Positions 1 to 10,650 are shown, counted from the first letter of the stretch. The stretch is 64,000 bases of DNA from Gaiellasilicea sp963802765 (GCA_963802765.1 CAWDJZ010000009.1:139741-203740), one strand, 5' to 3'. Notes: generated from the sequence alone by a model not told the origin. Numbers and translations are program-made.

Positions 1-1
1 G

Positions 2-928
2 GAGACGCTGGAGTCGAACGGCTCCTCCTCGATGGGCTCGGTCTGCGGCTCGACACTCGCGCTGATGGACGCGGGTGTGCCGATCAAGGCGCCGGTCTCC
101 GGCATCGCGATGGGCCTCGTCAAAGAGGGCGACGACTACGTCATCCTCACCGACATCCAGGGGGCGGAGGACCACCTGGGCGACATGGACTTCAAGGTCG
201 CCGGCACGCGGGACGGGATCACCGCGCTGCAGATGGACATCAAGATCATCGGCGTCACGCAGGAGATCATGCGCGGCGCGCTCGAGCAGGCGAAGCGGGC
301 GCGTGAGTTCATCCTCGACCGGATGCTGGAGGCGCTGCCGGAGGCCCGCACGGAGCTGGCTCCGCACGCGCCTCGGATCTCGTCGATCCAGATCAACCCG
401 GAGTTCATCGGGATGGTGATCGGTAAGGGCGGCGAGACGATCCGCTCGCTGGAGTCGGAGTTCGACGTCCAGATCGACATCGAGGAGGACGGCACGATCC
501 TCGTCTACGCGACCGAGGGCACCAAGGCCGACGCGGCGATCGCCGCGATCGACGCGTTGACCAAGGAGCCGGAGGTGGGGGACACCTTCACCGGCAAGGT
601 CGTGAAGACGACCCAGTTCGGCGCCTTCGTGGAGTTGAAGAAGGGCACGGACGGGCTCCTGCACGTCTCCAACGTGGGCCCGGGCCGGGTCGCGCACATC
701 GAGGACGTGATGACGCGCGGCGACGTACTCGACGTGCTCGTACAAGAGGTCGACAAGGCACGGGGCCGGATCGGCCTCAAGCTGGTGCACAAGCACGAGG
801 ACGGTCGCCTGGTCGAGCCGGCTGAGCTGATCGAGCGGGCGAAGAACGCGCCGCCGCGGCCGCCGGAGGAGGAGCGCCCCCGCGGCGACCGCCGCGGCGG
901 CCGCGACCGCGGTCCGCGCCGCAGCTAG
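2..928 (+). CDS. pnp: Polyribonucleotide nucleotidyltransferase (PNPase), C-terminal part
   Basis: The gene is cut by the left edge of the window and is open from base 2. PNPase degrades RNA 3'->5' by phosphorolysis and is a core RNA-turnover enzyme. The visible part starts in the second RNase PH-like core at ESNGSSSMGSVCG, followed by the conserved stretch LMDAGVPIKAPVSGIAMGL. A KH domain follows (about 380-560), with VIGKGGETIRSLE as the GxxG loop, then an S1 domain (about 580-800) beginning VGDTFTGKVVKTTQFGAFVE. The tail is rich in Arg, Gly and Pro (about 840-925) and is probably disordered and RNA-binding. A strong hairpin follows the stop codon. Identification is secure; the catalytic first half lies outside the window. 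Confidence 0.97.
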   Translation, partial: ETLESNGSSSMGSVCGSTLALMDAGVPIKAPVSGIAMGLVKEGDDYVILTDIQGAEDHLGDMDFKVAGTRDGITALQMDIKIIGVTQEIMRGALEQAKRAREFILDRMLEALPEARTELAPHAPRISSIQINPEFIGMVIGKGGETIRSLESEFDVQIDIEEDGTILVYATEGTKADAAIAAIDALTKEPEVGDTFTGKVVKTTQFGAFVELKKGTDGLLHVSNVGPGRVAHIEDVMTRGDVLDVLVQEVDKARGRIGLKLVHKHEDGRLVEPAELIERAKNAPPRPPEEERPRGDRRGGRDRGPRRS

Positions 929-940
929 AACGAGGTGACC

Positions 941-968
941 CGAGGGGGCGGCGGAAGCCGCCCCCTCG
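941..968. terminator. Bidirectional hairpin terminator between pnp and the methyltransferase gene
   Basis: A perfect 12-bp GC stem with a GGAA loop lies 12 bases after the pnp stop and directly abuts the stop of the convergent minus-strand gene. There is no clear U-tract, as is common in GC-rich actinobacteria. It could serve both convergent genes. Confidence 0.8.
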
Positions 969-2400
969 TCATTCCACGACGAGAAAGCCGGTCTCGAGCA
1001 TGCCGCGCAGGATCGCCGCCGAATCGGTGAGCGCCCCATGGCCCAGCGTGCTCGCAACGGCCTCCCGCGCCGTCACCTGACCATCGAGTGCGCGGAGGAG
1101 CTTCAGCGTCGACTCGTCGACGTCGGCGCGGAAGCCGAGGCCTTCCTCCAGCTCGAGGGCGGCACTTGTGACCGTCCAGCCCTCGCTCGGCGCCACGACC
1201 TGCTCGAAGCGGGCTGTCGGAGCGAGCGAAAGGCGGCGCCCGAGCAGCCCGTCGTCGCCGCCGGCGGCCGCGTCGACGCCGGCGAACATCCGCAGCAGTT
1301 GGCCCGAGGCGGGCTCGAGCGGTCTCGGCGTCAAGCTCGCGCCCCGGCTCCAGGTCTCCCCGTCGCGGCGGCGCAGCACGAGCGCCCCGTAGGCGACGGC
1401 TTCGATCCCGAGGTCGCTGTAGTAGTCCGTCCAGCGGTCGAGCGCCGCACCGAACTCTGCGGGCGTCTCCACGGCCTCTCTGGTCCAGGCAGCTGCGTTC
1501 GAGAGCGGGTCGTCGGTCGTCGAATGGAGGATCCAGGCGTCACACCCGGTCCCGTCGAGCCATTCGCGCGGACGCACGGCCGGATCGTCGCCCGACTGCG
1601 CCCAGCTCGCCATCAGCGTCGCGAAGCCTCCCAGCTCGAGCAACCCGGGTAGTCCGCGCACGAGCTCCTCGCTGAGGCGGTCGCCGGCGAGCCCGCTGTC
1701 GCGGAAGGTGTAGTCGGAGTCCGGCGAGATCACGTACGGCGGGTTGCATGCGATGCAGCCGAAGCGCTCGCCCGCGACAGGCTCGAGCAGACTGCCGTGG
1801 CGGAGCTCGACGTTCTCGACGCCGTTCAGCGCGAGGTTGAAGGCGGCGAAGCCGAGCGCGCGCTCGTTCACGTCGGTCGCGACAACGTGTTCGGCGTGGC
1901 GTGAGAGCAGCAGCGCCTGGATCCCGTTCCCGGTGCCGACGTCGAGCGCGCGCTCGACCGGCTCGCGGACGGTCAGGTGGGCGAGCACCGACGACGGGCG
2001 ATGGACACCCGCAACCCGGTCTTTGCCGCCGACGTCGAGCCGGTCGGAGGTGATGAACAGGTCGTCGTGCGGGACGAGGCGGGCGCGTCCGTGCAGGGAG
2101 CCGTCGCGCTCCTCGGCCAGCCCTGTCTCGAGCAGGAGCGCCGCGCCGTCTCCGAGCGTCTGCTCACACGTGGCTGTTGGACGTCGCGTCGCCGACCAGC
2201 AGGAGCGTGATCAGCGTCGAGAGGCTGTCCGGCTCGGCCGCGAGGCGACGACGGTACACCTCGACGTCCCGGTGCGAGAACATCGGCTCCGCCGTGGCGT
2301 GGAGGCGCCGGGCGATCCCCGTGCCCGTGTAGCCGGCGGTCGCGAGCAGCTCCCGTAGCCGCGCCGCGGCCTCCGTGGGTGGCGGGGAGGGCGCCTGGAT
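969..2400 (-). CDS. Class I SAM-dependent methyltransferase (small-methyltransferase type), frame-broken
   Basis: The main open segment (1988 to 969) holds a Rossmann methyltransferase. Motif I is ALDVGTGNGIQALLL, an acidic residue at the end of strand 2 is in VVATDVNERAL, and the NPPY motif is in CNPPYVISP. NPPY is typical of N6-adenine and glutamine-type methyltransferases. The same frame continues upstream without a stop, reading DVGGKDRVAGVHRPSSV, to about 2170. There an extra base (about 2169) separates it from the N-terminal helical segment, which is readable up to about 2400 and includes LSTLITLLLVGDATS. The full protein resembles the roughly 470-500-residue actinobacterial family of this type. 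The substrate is unknown. The true start is unclear: no ATG, GTG or TTG is in frame before the Hcp stop, and ATG at 2283 is internal. Confidence 0.75.
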
Positions 2401-2885
2401 CAGATCTTGACGTTCTGCTTCAGGTCCCAGCCTGCGTGCGTGCCCGCGTCCAGCGATCCGTCGGACTTCTGTGCGAAGTAGTCGAACGAGAGCTTGACGA
2501 AGTTGAGCGAGAAGTTGTCCGCGGGTCGGTCGTCGCCCTCCGAGCCGCCGATCGTGTAGGAGGAGATCAAGACGTCGGTCAGCTTCAGCTTGAGGTACTC
2601 CTGCTGCGCCTTGCCGGACTTCCGGACCGTGAGGATCGCCTCTTTGATGTGCTTCCCTTGCGCGCAGTGCAGGAAGAGCTGCGGCGACGCCTTGCTCGTG
2701 CGGGCCGTGAACGAGAAGTCGCTCATCTGCACCTTGCCCGCGCCGCCCCCGCCGCCCGCGGCGTGGCTACCGGTCTGGGACTCGCCGAAGCTGAACGCGA
2801 GCAGGTCGATCTCGCCCTTGTGCTTCGAGTCCGAGCTCTCGCCGATGATCCCGGCGAGCTTGAGGAAGTAGTCGTTCGCGGCCAT
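2400..2885 (-). CDS. Hcp-like type VI secretion tube protein (orphan)
   Basis: This 161-residue protein has the Hcp fold signature. It starts MAANDYFLKLAGIIGES, has the loop KGEIDLLAFSFGES, the segment KVQMSDFSFTARTSKASP, and a C-terminal strand series with YLKLKLTDVLISSY. In proteobacteria Hcp forms hexameric rings that stack into the T6SS inner tube. A Gly-rich insert (GGGGGAG) lies near residue 64. No sheath, baseplate, VgrG, ClpV or membrane-complex gene is visible in this window. It may therefore be a stand-alone homologue, an effector carrier, or part of a system elsewhere in the genome. Its 3' end touches the methyltransferase gene and the large secreted-protein gene lies upstream, all on the minus strand. 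Confidence 0.8.
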   Translation of the reverse strand: MAANDYFLKLAGIIGESSDSKHKGEIDLLAFSFGESQTGSHAAGGGGGAGKVQMSDFSFTARTSKASPQLFLHCAQGKHIKEAILTVRKSGKAQQEYLKLKLTDVLISSYTIGGSEGDDRPADNFSLNFVKLSFDYFAQKSDGSLDAGTHAGWDLKQNVKI

Positions 2886-3069
2886 GTCCCTGTTCGGGAG
2901 GTCTAATACGAACGGCGACTGAAGTCAAGCACCTGTGGCGCGGCGTCGGCGGTCCGGGCGCGTTGCCGCGGCGTGGAACTCCGTCGGCGACAACGGTCAT
3001 GCTTGCCGCGGCGACACATCAATCGTGGATCTGATGAGGGCGTCGTCATGGACAACGGCGCCTCCGCTC

Positions 3070-6000
3070 TCACCCGCTGACTGCGGTGTTCATGTCGGTT
3101 TGGAGTTGTGGTTGTGTGCGGGCGGTGTTGTAGACGCGGACTTCGTCGATGCGGCCGGCGAAGTATTGGCCGTAGATGCTGTCGCCGCCGATTTGGAGCG
3201 GGTTGGCGGAGCCGGCGAGTGCGCCGGTTTGTGCTCTGCTCGCGACCAGGGTGCCGTTGACGTAGAGGCGGAGTGTGGTTCCGTCGTAGGTGGCGGCGAG
3301 GTGCGTCCAGCTGTTGAGTGGGATGGCGGCGGGGGCGAATGTTTCTCTGTACTTTCCGGCGAAGGTGCCGCCGACGACGGGGCGGGAGCGGTTGGAGCCC
3401 GCCGTCAGGAAGTAGTTGTCGTCGCCCTTGTAGATCACGTCGCGCCATTGGCCGAGGGTGGCGGTTGGGAAGACCCAGGCTTCGAGGGTCATTGCCGAGC
3501 TGAGGCGGAGGGAGGGGGCGTCGGCGATGGTGACGTGGGCGTTGCTGCCGTTGAAGCTGAGTGCGTTGCCGAAGCGGCCCTGGTTTGTCCAGGCGGCGGT
3601 GCCGATCTGGCCGTTGTTGCCCGAGCCGGAGGCGTCGGCGGCACTGGCTCCCGACCCTTCCTCGAACCCAAACGCCGCAACCAAGCTTGCGGGGATCCCC
3701 GTGGTGATGGTGGTGCTGGTGTTGGAGTAGGGGCCGAGGTTGGTGGCGGCGTCGACGGCGCGGACGCGGTAGCTGTAGCTGGTTGCGGCGGCGAGCCCGG
3801 TGTCGGTGTAGCTGGTGCCGGGCGGGGTGGCGATCTGGACGAAGTTGTTGCAGCCGGCGTTGGTGCAGCGCTCGAGCCGGTAGCCGGTCACACCGGTGTT
3901 GTCGGTGGCGGCGGTCCAGGTGAGGCCGACCTCGCTGGCGCTGCTGGCGGCCGCGACCAGGTTGGTCGGCGCCGTGGGTGGCGTGGTGTCGACGGGGGCG
4001 GTGGTGATGGTGGTGCTGGTGTTGGAGTAGGGGCCGAGGTTGGTGGCGGCGTCGACGGCGCGGACGCGGTAGCTGTAGCTGGTTGCGGCGGCGAGCCCGG
4101 TGTCGGTGTAGCTGGTGCCGGGCGGGGTGGCGATCTGGACGAAGTTGTTGCAGCCGGCGTTGGTGCAGCGCTCGAGCCGGTAGCCGGTCACACCGGTGTT
4201 GTCGGTGGCGGCGGTCCAGGTGAGGCCGACCTCGCTGGCGCTGCTGGCGGCCGCGACCAGGTTGGTCGGCGCCGTGGGTGGCGTGGTGTCGACGGGGGCG
4301 GTGGTGATGGTGGTGCTGGTGTTGGAGTAGGGGCCGAGGTTGGTGGCGGCGTCGACGGCGCGGACGCGGTAGCTGTAGCTGGTTGCGGCGGCGAGCCCGG
4401 TGTCGGTGTAGCTGGTGCCGGGCGGGGTGGCGATCTGGACGAAGTTGTTGCAGCCGGCGTTGGTGCAGCGCTCGAGCCGGTAGCCGGTCACACCGGTGTT
4501 GTCGGTGGCGGCGGTCCAGGTGAGGCCGACCTCGCTGGCGCTGCTGGCGGCCGCGACCAGGTTGGTCGGCGCCGTGGGTGGCGTGGTGTCGACGGGGGCG
4601 GTGGTGATGGTGGTGCTGGTGTTGGAGTAGGGGCCGAGGTTGGTGGCGGCGTCGACGGCGCGGACGCGGTAGCTGTAGCTGGTTGCGGCGGCGAGCCCGG
4701 TGTCGGTGTAGCTGGTGCCGGGCGGGGTGGCGATCTGGACGAAGTTGTTGCAGCCGGCGTTGGTGCAGCGCTCGAGCCGGTAGCCGGTCACACCGGTGTT
4801 GTCGGTGGCGGCGGTCCAGGTGAGGCCGACCTCGCTGGCGCTGCTGGCGGCCGCGACCAGGTTGGTCGGCGCCGTGGGTGGCGTGGTGTCGACGGGGGCG
4901 GTGGTGATGGTGGTGCTGGTGTTGGAGTAGGGGCCGAGGTTGGTGGCGGCGTCGACGGCGCGGACGCGGTAGCTGTAGCTGGTTGCGGCGGCGAGCCCGG
5001 TGTCGGTGTAGCTGGTGCCGGGCGGGGTGGCGATCTGGACGAAGTTGTTGCAGCCGGCGTTGGTGCAGCGCTCGAGCCGGTAGCCGGTCACACCGGTGTT
5101 GTCGGTGGCGGCGGTCCAGGTGAGGCCGACCTCGCTGGCGCTGCTGGCGGCCGCGACCAGGTTGGTCGGCGCCGTGGGTGGCGTGGTGTCGACGGGGGCG
5201 GTGGTGATGGTGGTGCTGGTGTTGGAGTAGGGGCCGAGGTTGGTGGCGGCGTCGACGGCGCGGACGCGGTAGCTGTAGCTGGTTGCGGCGGCGAGCCCGG
5301 TGTCGGTGTAGCTGGTGCCGGGCGGGGTGGCGATCTGGACGAAGTTGTTGCAGCCGGCGTTGGTGCAGCGCTCGAGCCGGTAGCCGGTCACACCGGTGTT
5401 GTCGGTGGCGGCGGTCCAGGTGAGGCCGACCTCGCTGGCGCTGCTGGCGGCCGCGACCAGGTTGGTCGGCGCCGTGGGTGGCGTGGTGTCGACGGGGGCG
5501 GTGGTGATGGTGGTGCTGGTGTTGGAGTAGGGGCCGAGGTTGGTGGCGGCGTCGACGGCGCGGACGCGGTAGCTGTAGCTGGTTGCGGCGGCGAGCCCGG
5601 TGTCGGTGTAGCTGGTGCCGGGCGGGGTGGCGATCTGGACGAAGTTGTTGCAGCCGGCGTTGGTGCAGCGCTCGAGCCGGTAGCCGGTCACACCGGTGTT
5701 GTCGGTGGCGGCGGTCCAGGTGAGGCCGACCTCGCTGGCGCTGCTGGCGGCCGCGACCAGGTTGGTCGGCGCCGACGGCGGTATCTGATCAACCGCGCCG
5801 CCGCTGATCGCGGTGTTCATGTCGGTTTGGATTTGTGGTTGGGTGCGGGCGGTGTTGTAGACGCGGACTTCGTCGATGCGGCCGGCGAAGTATTGGCCGT
5901 AGATGCTGTCGCCGCCGATTTGGAGCGGGTTGGTGGAGGTGGCGAGTGCGCCGGTTAGCGGTCTGGTCGTGACCAGGGTGCCGTTGACGTAGAGGAGGAG

Positions 6001-8680
6001 TGTGGTTCCGTCGTAGCTGGCGGCGAGGTGCGTCCAGCTGTTGAGTGGGATGGTGGACGGGGCGAATGATTCCGTGTAGTTGCCGGCGAAGATGCCGCCG
6101 ACGGCGGGGCGGGAGTTGTAGGAGCCCGCCATCAAGTAGTAGTTGTCGTCGCCCTTGTAGATCACGTCGCGCCATTGGCCGAGGGTGGCGGTGGGGAAGA
6201 CCCAGGCTTCGAGGGTCATTGCCGAGCTGAGGCGGAGGGAGGGGGCGTCGGCGATGGTGACGCGGGCGGTGCTGCCGTTGAAGCTGAGCGCGTTGCCGAA
6301 GCGGCCCTGGTTTGTCCAGGCGGCGGTGCCGATCTGGCCGTTGTTGCCCGAGCCGGAGGCATCGGCGGCACTGGCTCCCGACCCTTCCTCGAACCCGAAC
6401 GCCGCAACCAAGCCTGACGGAGGAGGCGACCCAGGCACAAACGTGGCCGTGTAGGTCGTCGGCGTGGCCGGGGCGACGATCGTGTGCGTCTGCGCCCCTC
6501 CGTCCGACCACGACGAAAAGACGTACGAGTTCGATCCGACCGTCTGCGGCCCGGGCGCGCTGATCGAGTTCGCCGAGCCGATGATCACGGGGCGGGTGAA
6601 CGGCGCCGTCCCGGCGGCGCTTCCGACGATGAGATCAAGCGCCGTCGGCGTCGTCGCGAACGTGAGGTCGACCGTCTGCGGCTGGAGCAGGATGCTCTCG
6701 GTGTCGGTCAGGCCGCCCGCGTCCGTGACGGTGAGCCGCAGCTCGAGGTGCGACGGGTACTCGTGGTCCGGGGCGGTGAAGGAACCGCTCGCGACGCCGA
6801 CGAAGTTCTGCAGGGGATGCGTGTGGCAGTTGGACGGGCAGTGGTGGAGGATCAGGGACCAGCTGAGCGCGGACGCGGGCAGCGTCCCCTGCTGGGGGTC
6901 TGTCGCCGAGCCGGAGAACGAGACCGTGTCGCCGACGCGCCAGGTCGTTCCGGCTGTCGGCGTGACGATCGACGCCGACGGGGCCGAGTTGCCCGCGCTG
7001 ATCTGGACCGTGTCCGTGTCGGAGGCGCCCTGGGGATCGGTGACCCGGAGCTGCGCGTTGTAGATCCCTGCTTGCGTGTAGGTGAACGACGCCGTCGGTG
7101 AGGTCGAGTCGTCGAACGCGCCGTCCGCGTCGAGATCCCAGGCGTACGTGAGCGTGCCGCCGTCGGGGTCGGAGGAGCCGGTGCCGCTGAACGACACGGT
7201 GAGCGGCGTGAGGCCGGAGGGCGGGTTCGCGGTCGCGACCGCCACCGGCGGCGAGTTCGCGCTCTCGTAGCTGATCCGGCGGATCGTGCCGAAGGTGAGG
7301 TCGACGTAGAAGAGGTCGCCGCCGGGGCCGATCTGAAGGTCGACCGGGTCCTCCGCTCCCGCCACGAACGTCTGGATCGTGGCCGGGTTCGGCAACCCGT
7401 CCGTGCCCGCGCGCATCACCCAGATGCAGTTGCGCGAATAGTCCGCGAAGAAGAGCGCTCCGGCGTAGCCTGGGTAGTCGCCGCCCTCGTAGAAGGCGAC
7501 GCCCGTGGCGGATGAGCCGCCGGTCGGGCAGGTCTCGCCGGGAACGACCTTGGCGGCGTGATTCCAGGCGTAATACGGCTGCGTGATCGCGCTCGGGCCC
7601 TCCGCGTAGAGGTTCTCGCAGAGGTTCAGGTTGGCGGCGTCGTAGCCATCCTGGCGCCCGCCGCCCTCGTAGCAGGGCCAGCCGAAGTTCTCGACGGTTG
7701 CGTCGGCAGGGTTGACGATCCGGTTGATCTCTTCCCAGTTGTTCCAGCCGACGTCGCCCAGCCAGATCTCACTCGTCCCCGGCCTCGTCGTGATCCGGAA
7801 CGGGTTGCGCAGGCCGTACGCCACGATTCGACGCAGGTTCGGGTCCGAGCTGAACGCATACGGGTTGTCGGGCAGGCCGGCGCCGGTCGCCGGATCGACC
7901 CGCAGGATCGTGCCGTTGAGGCCCGTGGGGTCTCCGCTCGTCCGTACGTCCTGGCTGCGCAGTGCGCCGCCCTGTGCAGTCGGGGGACTGAGAGCCGCTC
8001 CGACGCCGCCGGGCGGGTCGCCACACGGGTTGAGCGGGCTGCCGTCCTGGCCCCAGTCGGCGAAGTTGAAGCTCGCGCCGTCACCGCCGCTGACGTACAA
8101 CGCCCCGTCGGGGCCGAAGGCGAGGCTGCCGGTCGAGTGGCTGGGATACTGCTGGCACCAGTCCTCGATCAGCACCTGCTCCGGCCCCGTCATCACGTTG
8201 CCGGCCGCCCGGAGGCGGGAGAGGCGGCTGCTGACGACACAGCCGTCCGCCGTCGCACCGGGCGGCGTGGGGCACCCGTCGGAGATGATTCCCGGCGTAC
8301 CCCAGCGCGGGGCGACGCCGCCGATCGCGGCGTCGTACGTATAGAGCACATAGACGTACGGGTTCGTCGGGAAGTTGGGGTCGAGCTCGATCCCGAGCAG
8401 ACCGCGATCCCAGAAGCTGTGGACGTTGACATTCAGGTCCGCGAAGACCGTCGGCGACGTGTCGGAGAGGCTGTCGAAGACCTTGATCCGTCCGCTCAGC
8501 TCCGCCACGAAGACCCGCCCGTCCGGTGAGAACCGCACCGCGGTCGCGTTTGACGCGAGCCCACCGCCGATCGCGACGGTCTCCTGGAAGCCGGGCGGCA
8601 GCGCCGCAGCTCCCGCGCGCCGGAGCGGCGAGCGCGAGCGCCACGAAAAAGGCTCGCACGAGCCTGCGCCGCAAAGCCAT
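3070..8680 (-). CDS. Giant secreted glucose/sorbosone dehydrogenase-like protein with PKD, LamG and FN3 domains
   Basis: The protein is about 1,870 residues. It starts at ATG 8680 with a signal peptide (MALRRRLVRAFFVALALAA), then one extra base near 8611 shifts the frame before the mature part (LPPGFQETVAIGGG). Domains in order, counted from the open segment beginning at 8538: a glucose/sorbosone dehydrogenase-type beta-propeller (about 1-420; GLLGIELDPNFP, FGPDGALYVSGGDG, YGLRNPFRI); a PKD domain (430-518); Ig/PKD-like segments (518-705); a LamG/concanavalin-like domain (706-905); seven FN3 domains of 100 residues each (about 915-1610); and a second LamG domain almost identical to the first (1612-1822). 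Such proteins usually oxidise or bind extracellular sugars; the LamG and FN3 parts suggest polysaccharide adhesion. No sorting motif is seen at the C-terminus. Confidence 0.85.
3701..5776 (-). repeat. Seven tandem 300-bp FN3-coding repeats, identical in DNA
   Basis: The sequence repeats with an exact 300-base period. Blocks starting at 3721, 4021, 4321, 4621, 4921, 5221 and 5521 show no difference by eye. Each unit encodes one fibronectin type III domain plus the linker ITTAPVDTTPPTAPTNL; the last unit is truncated in the linker. Perfect synonymous identity means very recent expansion or continuous homogenisation. The true copy number may differ from the assembly. Confidence 0.97.
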
Positions 8681-8749
8681 GCGCAAAGGTCTACTCCTCA
8701 AACGTCCGCCGCACAACTAGCCACAAGGGCAGACCGATACGATCGGCCG

Positions 8750-10036
8750 GTGCAGCGCTACGAGCTCTCGCAGCTCCCGACCGGGGAGCGCGTCATCTCC
8801 GAGCACGTCCCGAGCGTCCGCTCCGTGTCGCTCGGCTTCTGGATCGGGACCGGCTCGCGCGACGAGACGGACGCTCGTGCGGGCGTGTCGCACTTCATCG
8901 AGCACCTGCTCTTCAAGGGCACGGGCGCGCACACCGCGCAGGAGATCGCCGAGATCTTCGACGGGCTCGGCGGCGAGCTGAACGCGGCGACGTCGCGCGA
9001 GACGACGCTGCTGTACGCCCGCGTGCCCGACGACCGGCTGGAAGCGGCGCTCGACGTGGTCGTCGGGATGATCTACGACCCGGTCTTCGCGGACGTGGAC
9101 GCCGAGCGCGAGGTCGTGCTCGAGGAGATCGCGATGGTCGACGACAACCCGCAGGACCTCGTCCACGACGTCGTCGCCGAGGCCGTCTTCGGCGGCCACC
9201 CGCTGGGCCGGCCGGTGATCGGCCGGGCCGAGGTGATCTCGACCGTGTCGCGGCGTGCGCTCGCCGCTTACCACCGCGCCGCTTATGCGCACGACAACCT
9301 CGTCGTCGCCGTAGCCGGGAACGTGCCCCACGAGCGCGTGCTCGAGCTGCTCGCCGCCCGGATTCCGGCCACGGACACGCCCGCACGGCGCGTGCGCAAG
9401 CCGTTCGGGCGCAGCCGCGCGCCCGGATACCGCTTCCTGCGCCGGCCGACCGAGCAGTACCACGTCTGCCTCGGCGCGACGGGAATCTCGCGCCGAGACG
9501 AGAGGCGCTTCGCCGCCTCGCTGCTCGACTCGATCCTCGGCGGCTCCGCCTCCTCGCGGCTCTTCCAGGAGATCCGCGAGAAGCGGGGGATGGCCTACGC
9601 GGTCTACAGCTTCGCCTCGCAGTACTCCGACTCCGGTCAGGTCGGGCTCTACGTCGGCACGCGCGAGGAGAACCTCGTCCCGTGCCTCGAGATCGTCGCG
9701 CGCGAGCTGTCGGACGTGTCCGCCGGGAACGTCAGGCCCGGCGAGCTCGAGCGGGCGAAGGAGAACCTGAAGGGACGGATGCTCCTCTCGATGGAGTCGA
9801 CCTCGAACCGGATGAGCCGGCTCGGCAAGTCGCTCGTCACCGGCACCGAGCTGCTCTCGCTCGAGGAGCTCGTCGAGCGGATCGACGCCGTCACCGGCGA
9901 GGACGTGGCGCTCGTCGCGGGCGACCTGCTCGGGCTCGACCGGCTCTCGGCGGCAGGGATCGGCCCGAACGAGGCCCGGTTTCGCGCGGCCGTGGAGCAG
10001 GTCAACCCGGCGCTCGCCGGACGACAGGCCGCGTGA
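8750..10036 (+). CDS. M16 family zinc metallopeptidase (processing-peptidase-like)
   Basis: This 428-residue protein begins at GTG 8750 (QRYELSQLPTGERVISEH). The inverted zinc motif HxxEH is in SHFIEHLLFKGT, with the downstream Glu in the EREVVLEEIAMVDDNP region. The C-terminal M16 half contains the flexible-loop segment EIREKRGMAYAVYSF. This is the usual single-chain bacterial homologue of mitochondrial processing peptidase beta, often encoded just after pnp in Gram-positives. No signal peptide is seen, so it is probably cytoplasmic. Its stop overlaps the dapB start as GTGA. Here pnp and this gene are separated by about 7.8 kb of opposite-strand genes. Confidence 0.93.
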   Translation: MQRYELSQLPTGERVISEHVPSVRSVSLGFWIGTGSRDETDARAGVSHFIEHLLFKGTGAHTAQEIAEIFDGLGGELNAATSRETTLLYARVPDDRLEAALDVVVGMIYDPVFADVDAEREVVLEEIAMVDDNPQDLVHDVVAEAVFGGHPLGRPVIGRAEVISTVSRRALAAYHRAAYAHDNLVVAVAGNVPHERVLELLAARIPATDTPARRVRKPFGRSRAPGYRFLRRPTEQYHVCLGATGISRRDERRFAASLLDSILGGSASSRLFQEIREKRGMAYAVYSFASQYSDSGQVGLYVGTREENLVPCLEIVARELSDVSAGNVRPGELERAKENLKGRMLLSMESTSNRMSRLGKSLVTGTELLSLEELVERIDAVTGEDVALVAGDLLGLDRLSAAGIGPNEARFRAAVEQVNPALAGRQAA

Positions 10037-10650
10037 AGGTCTTCCTCCTGGGCCGTCGGGGCCGGGTCGGCTCGGTGCTCGGGCCGGCGCTCGAGGAGGC
10101 GGGGCACGAGCTCGTCGAGTCGACGCACGGGGCGGAGGCGGCCGTCGACTTCACCCGCCCGGAGGCGGTGGAGGAAAACGTCCGCGTCTGCCTCGAGGAC
10201 GGGGTGCCCGTCGTCGTCGGCACGACCGGGTTCGACCAGGAGCGGGTAGCCGCCCTGGCACGCGTACACGAGCTGCCCGTCTTCTACGCTCCCAACTTCG
10301 CGCTCGGCGCAGTCCTGATGCTCCGCTTCGCCGCCGAAGCGGCGAAGGTGATGCCGCACGCCGAGATCGTCGAGCTCCACCACGAGGCGAAGCTCGACGC
10401 CCCCTCGGGCACGGCGAAGGCGACCGCAGCCCTCCTGCCGCCGGGGACGCCGATCCACTCCGTCCGCCTGCCCGGCCTCGTGGCACACCAGGAGGTGATC
10501 TTCGGCGGACCGGGGCAGACGCTCACGATCCGACACGACACGACCTCACGTGAGGCGTTCGTTCCCGGCGTGCTCCTGGCGCTCGAGAAGCTGCGCGAGC
10601 TGCCGCCCGGCCTCACGGTCGGCCTCGACGCTCTCCTCGATGGGCCGTGA
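10033..10650 (+). CDS. dapB: 4-hydroxy-tetrahydrodipicolinate reductase
   Basis: This 205-residue protein reduces HTPA to tetrahydrodipicolinate with NAD(P)H in DAP/lysine synthesis. A shortened N-terminal nucleotide-binding site (VFLLGRRGRVGS) is followed by VVVGTTGF, the substrate loop FYAPNFALGAVL, the catalytic His pair in IVELHHEAKLDAPSGTA, and the C-terminal SREAFVPGVLLAL. It is shorter than E. coli DapB (273), like other compact bacterial forms. The GTG start overlaps the M16 stop by 4 bases, and its own stop overlaps the next gene, so translation is probably coupled. Confidence 0.96.
   Translation: MKVFLLGRRGRVGSVLGPALEEAGHELVESTHGAEAAVDFTRPEAVEENVRVCLEDGVPVVVGTTGFDQERVAALARVHELPVFYAPNFALGAVLMLRFAAEAAKVMPHAEIVELHHEAKLDAPSGTAKATAALLPPGTPIHSVRLPGLVAHQEVIFGGPGQTLTIRHDTTSREAFVPGVLLALEKLRELPPGLTVGLDALLDGP

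Noticed and set aside
3701..5776. Regular repeats as a possible CRISPR array
   Set aside because: Units are 300 bp, coding and without unique spacers. No cas gene and no short-repeat array is visible in the window.
2935..5958. A 1007-codon plus-strand ORF made of Gly/Ala/Val-rich repeats
   Set aside because: It is the antisense of the FN3 repeats in the secreted protein on the minus strand. Its repeats have no known domain and the opposite strand encodes clear FN3 and LamG domains.
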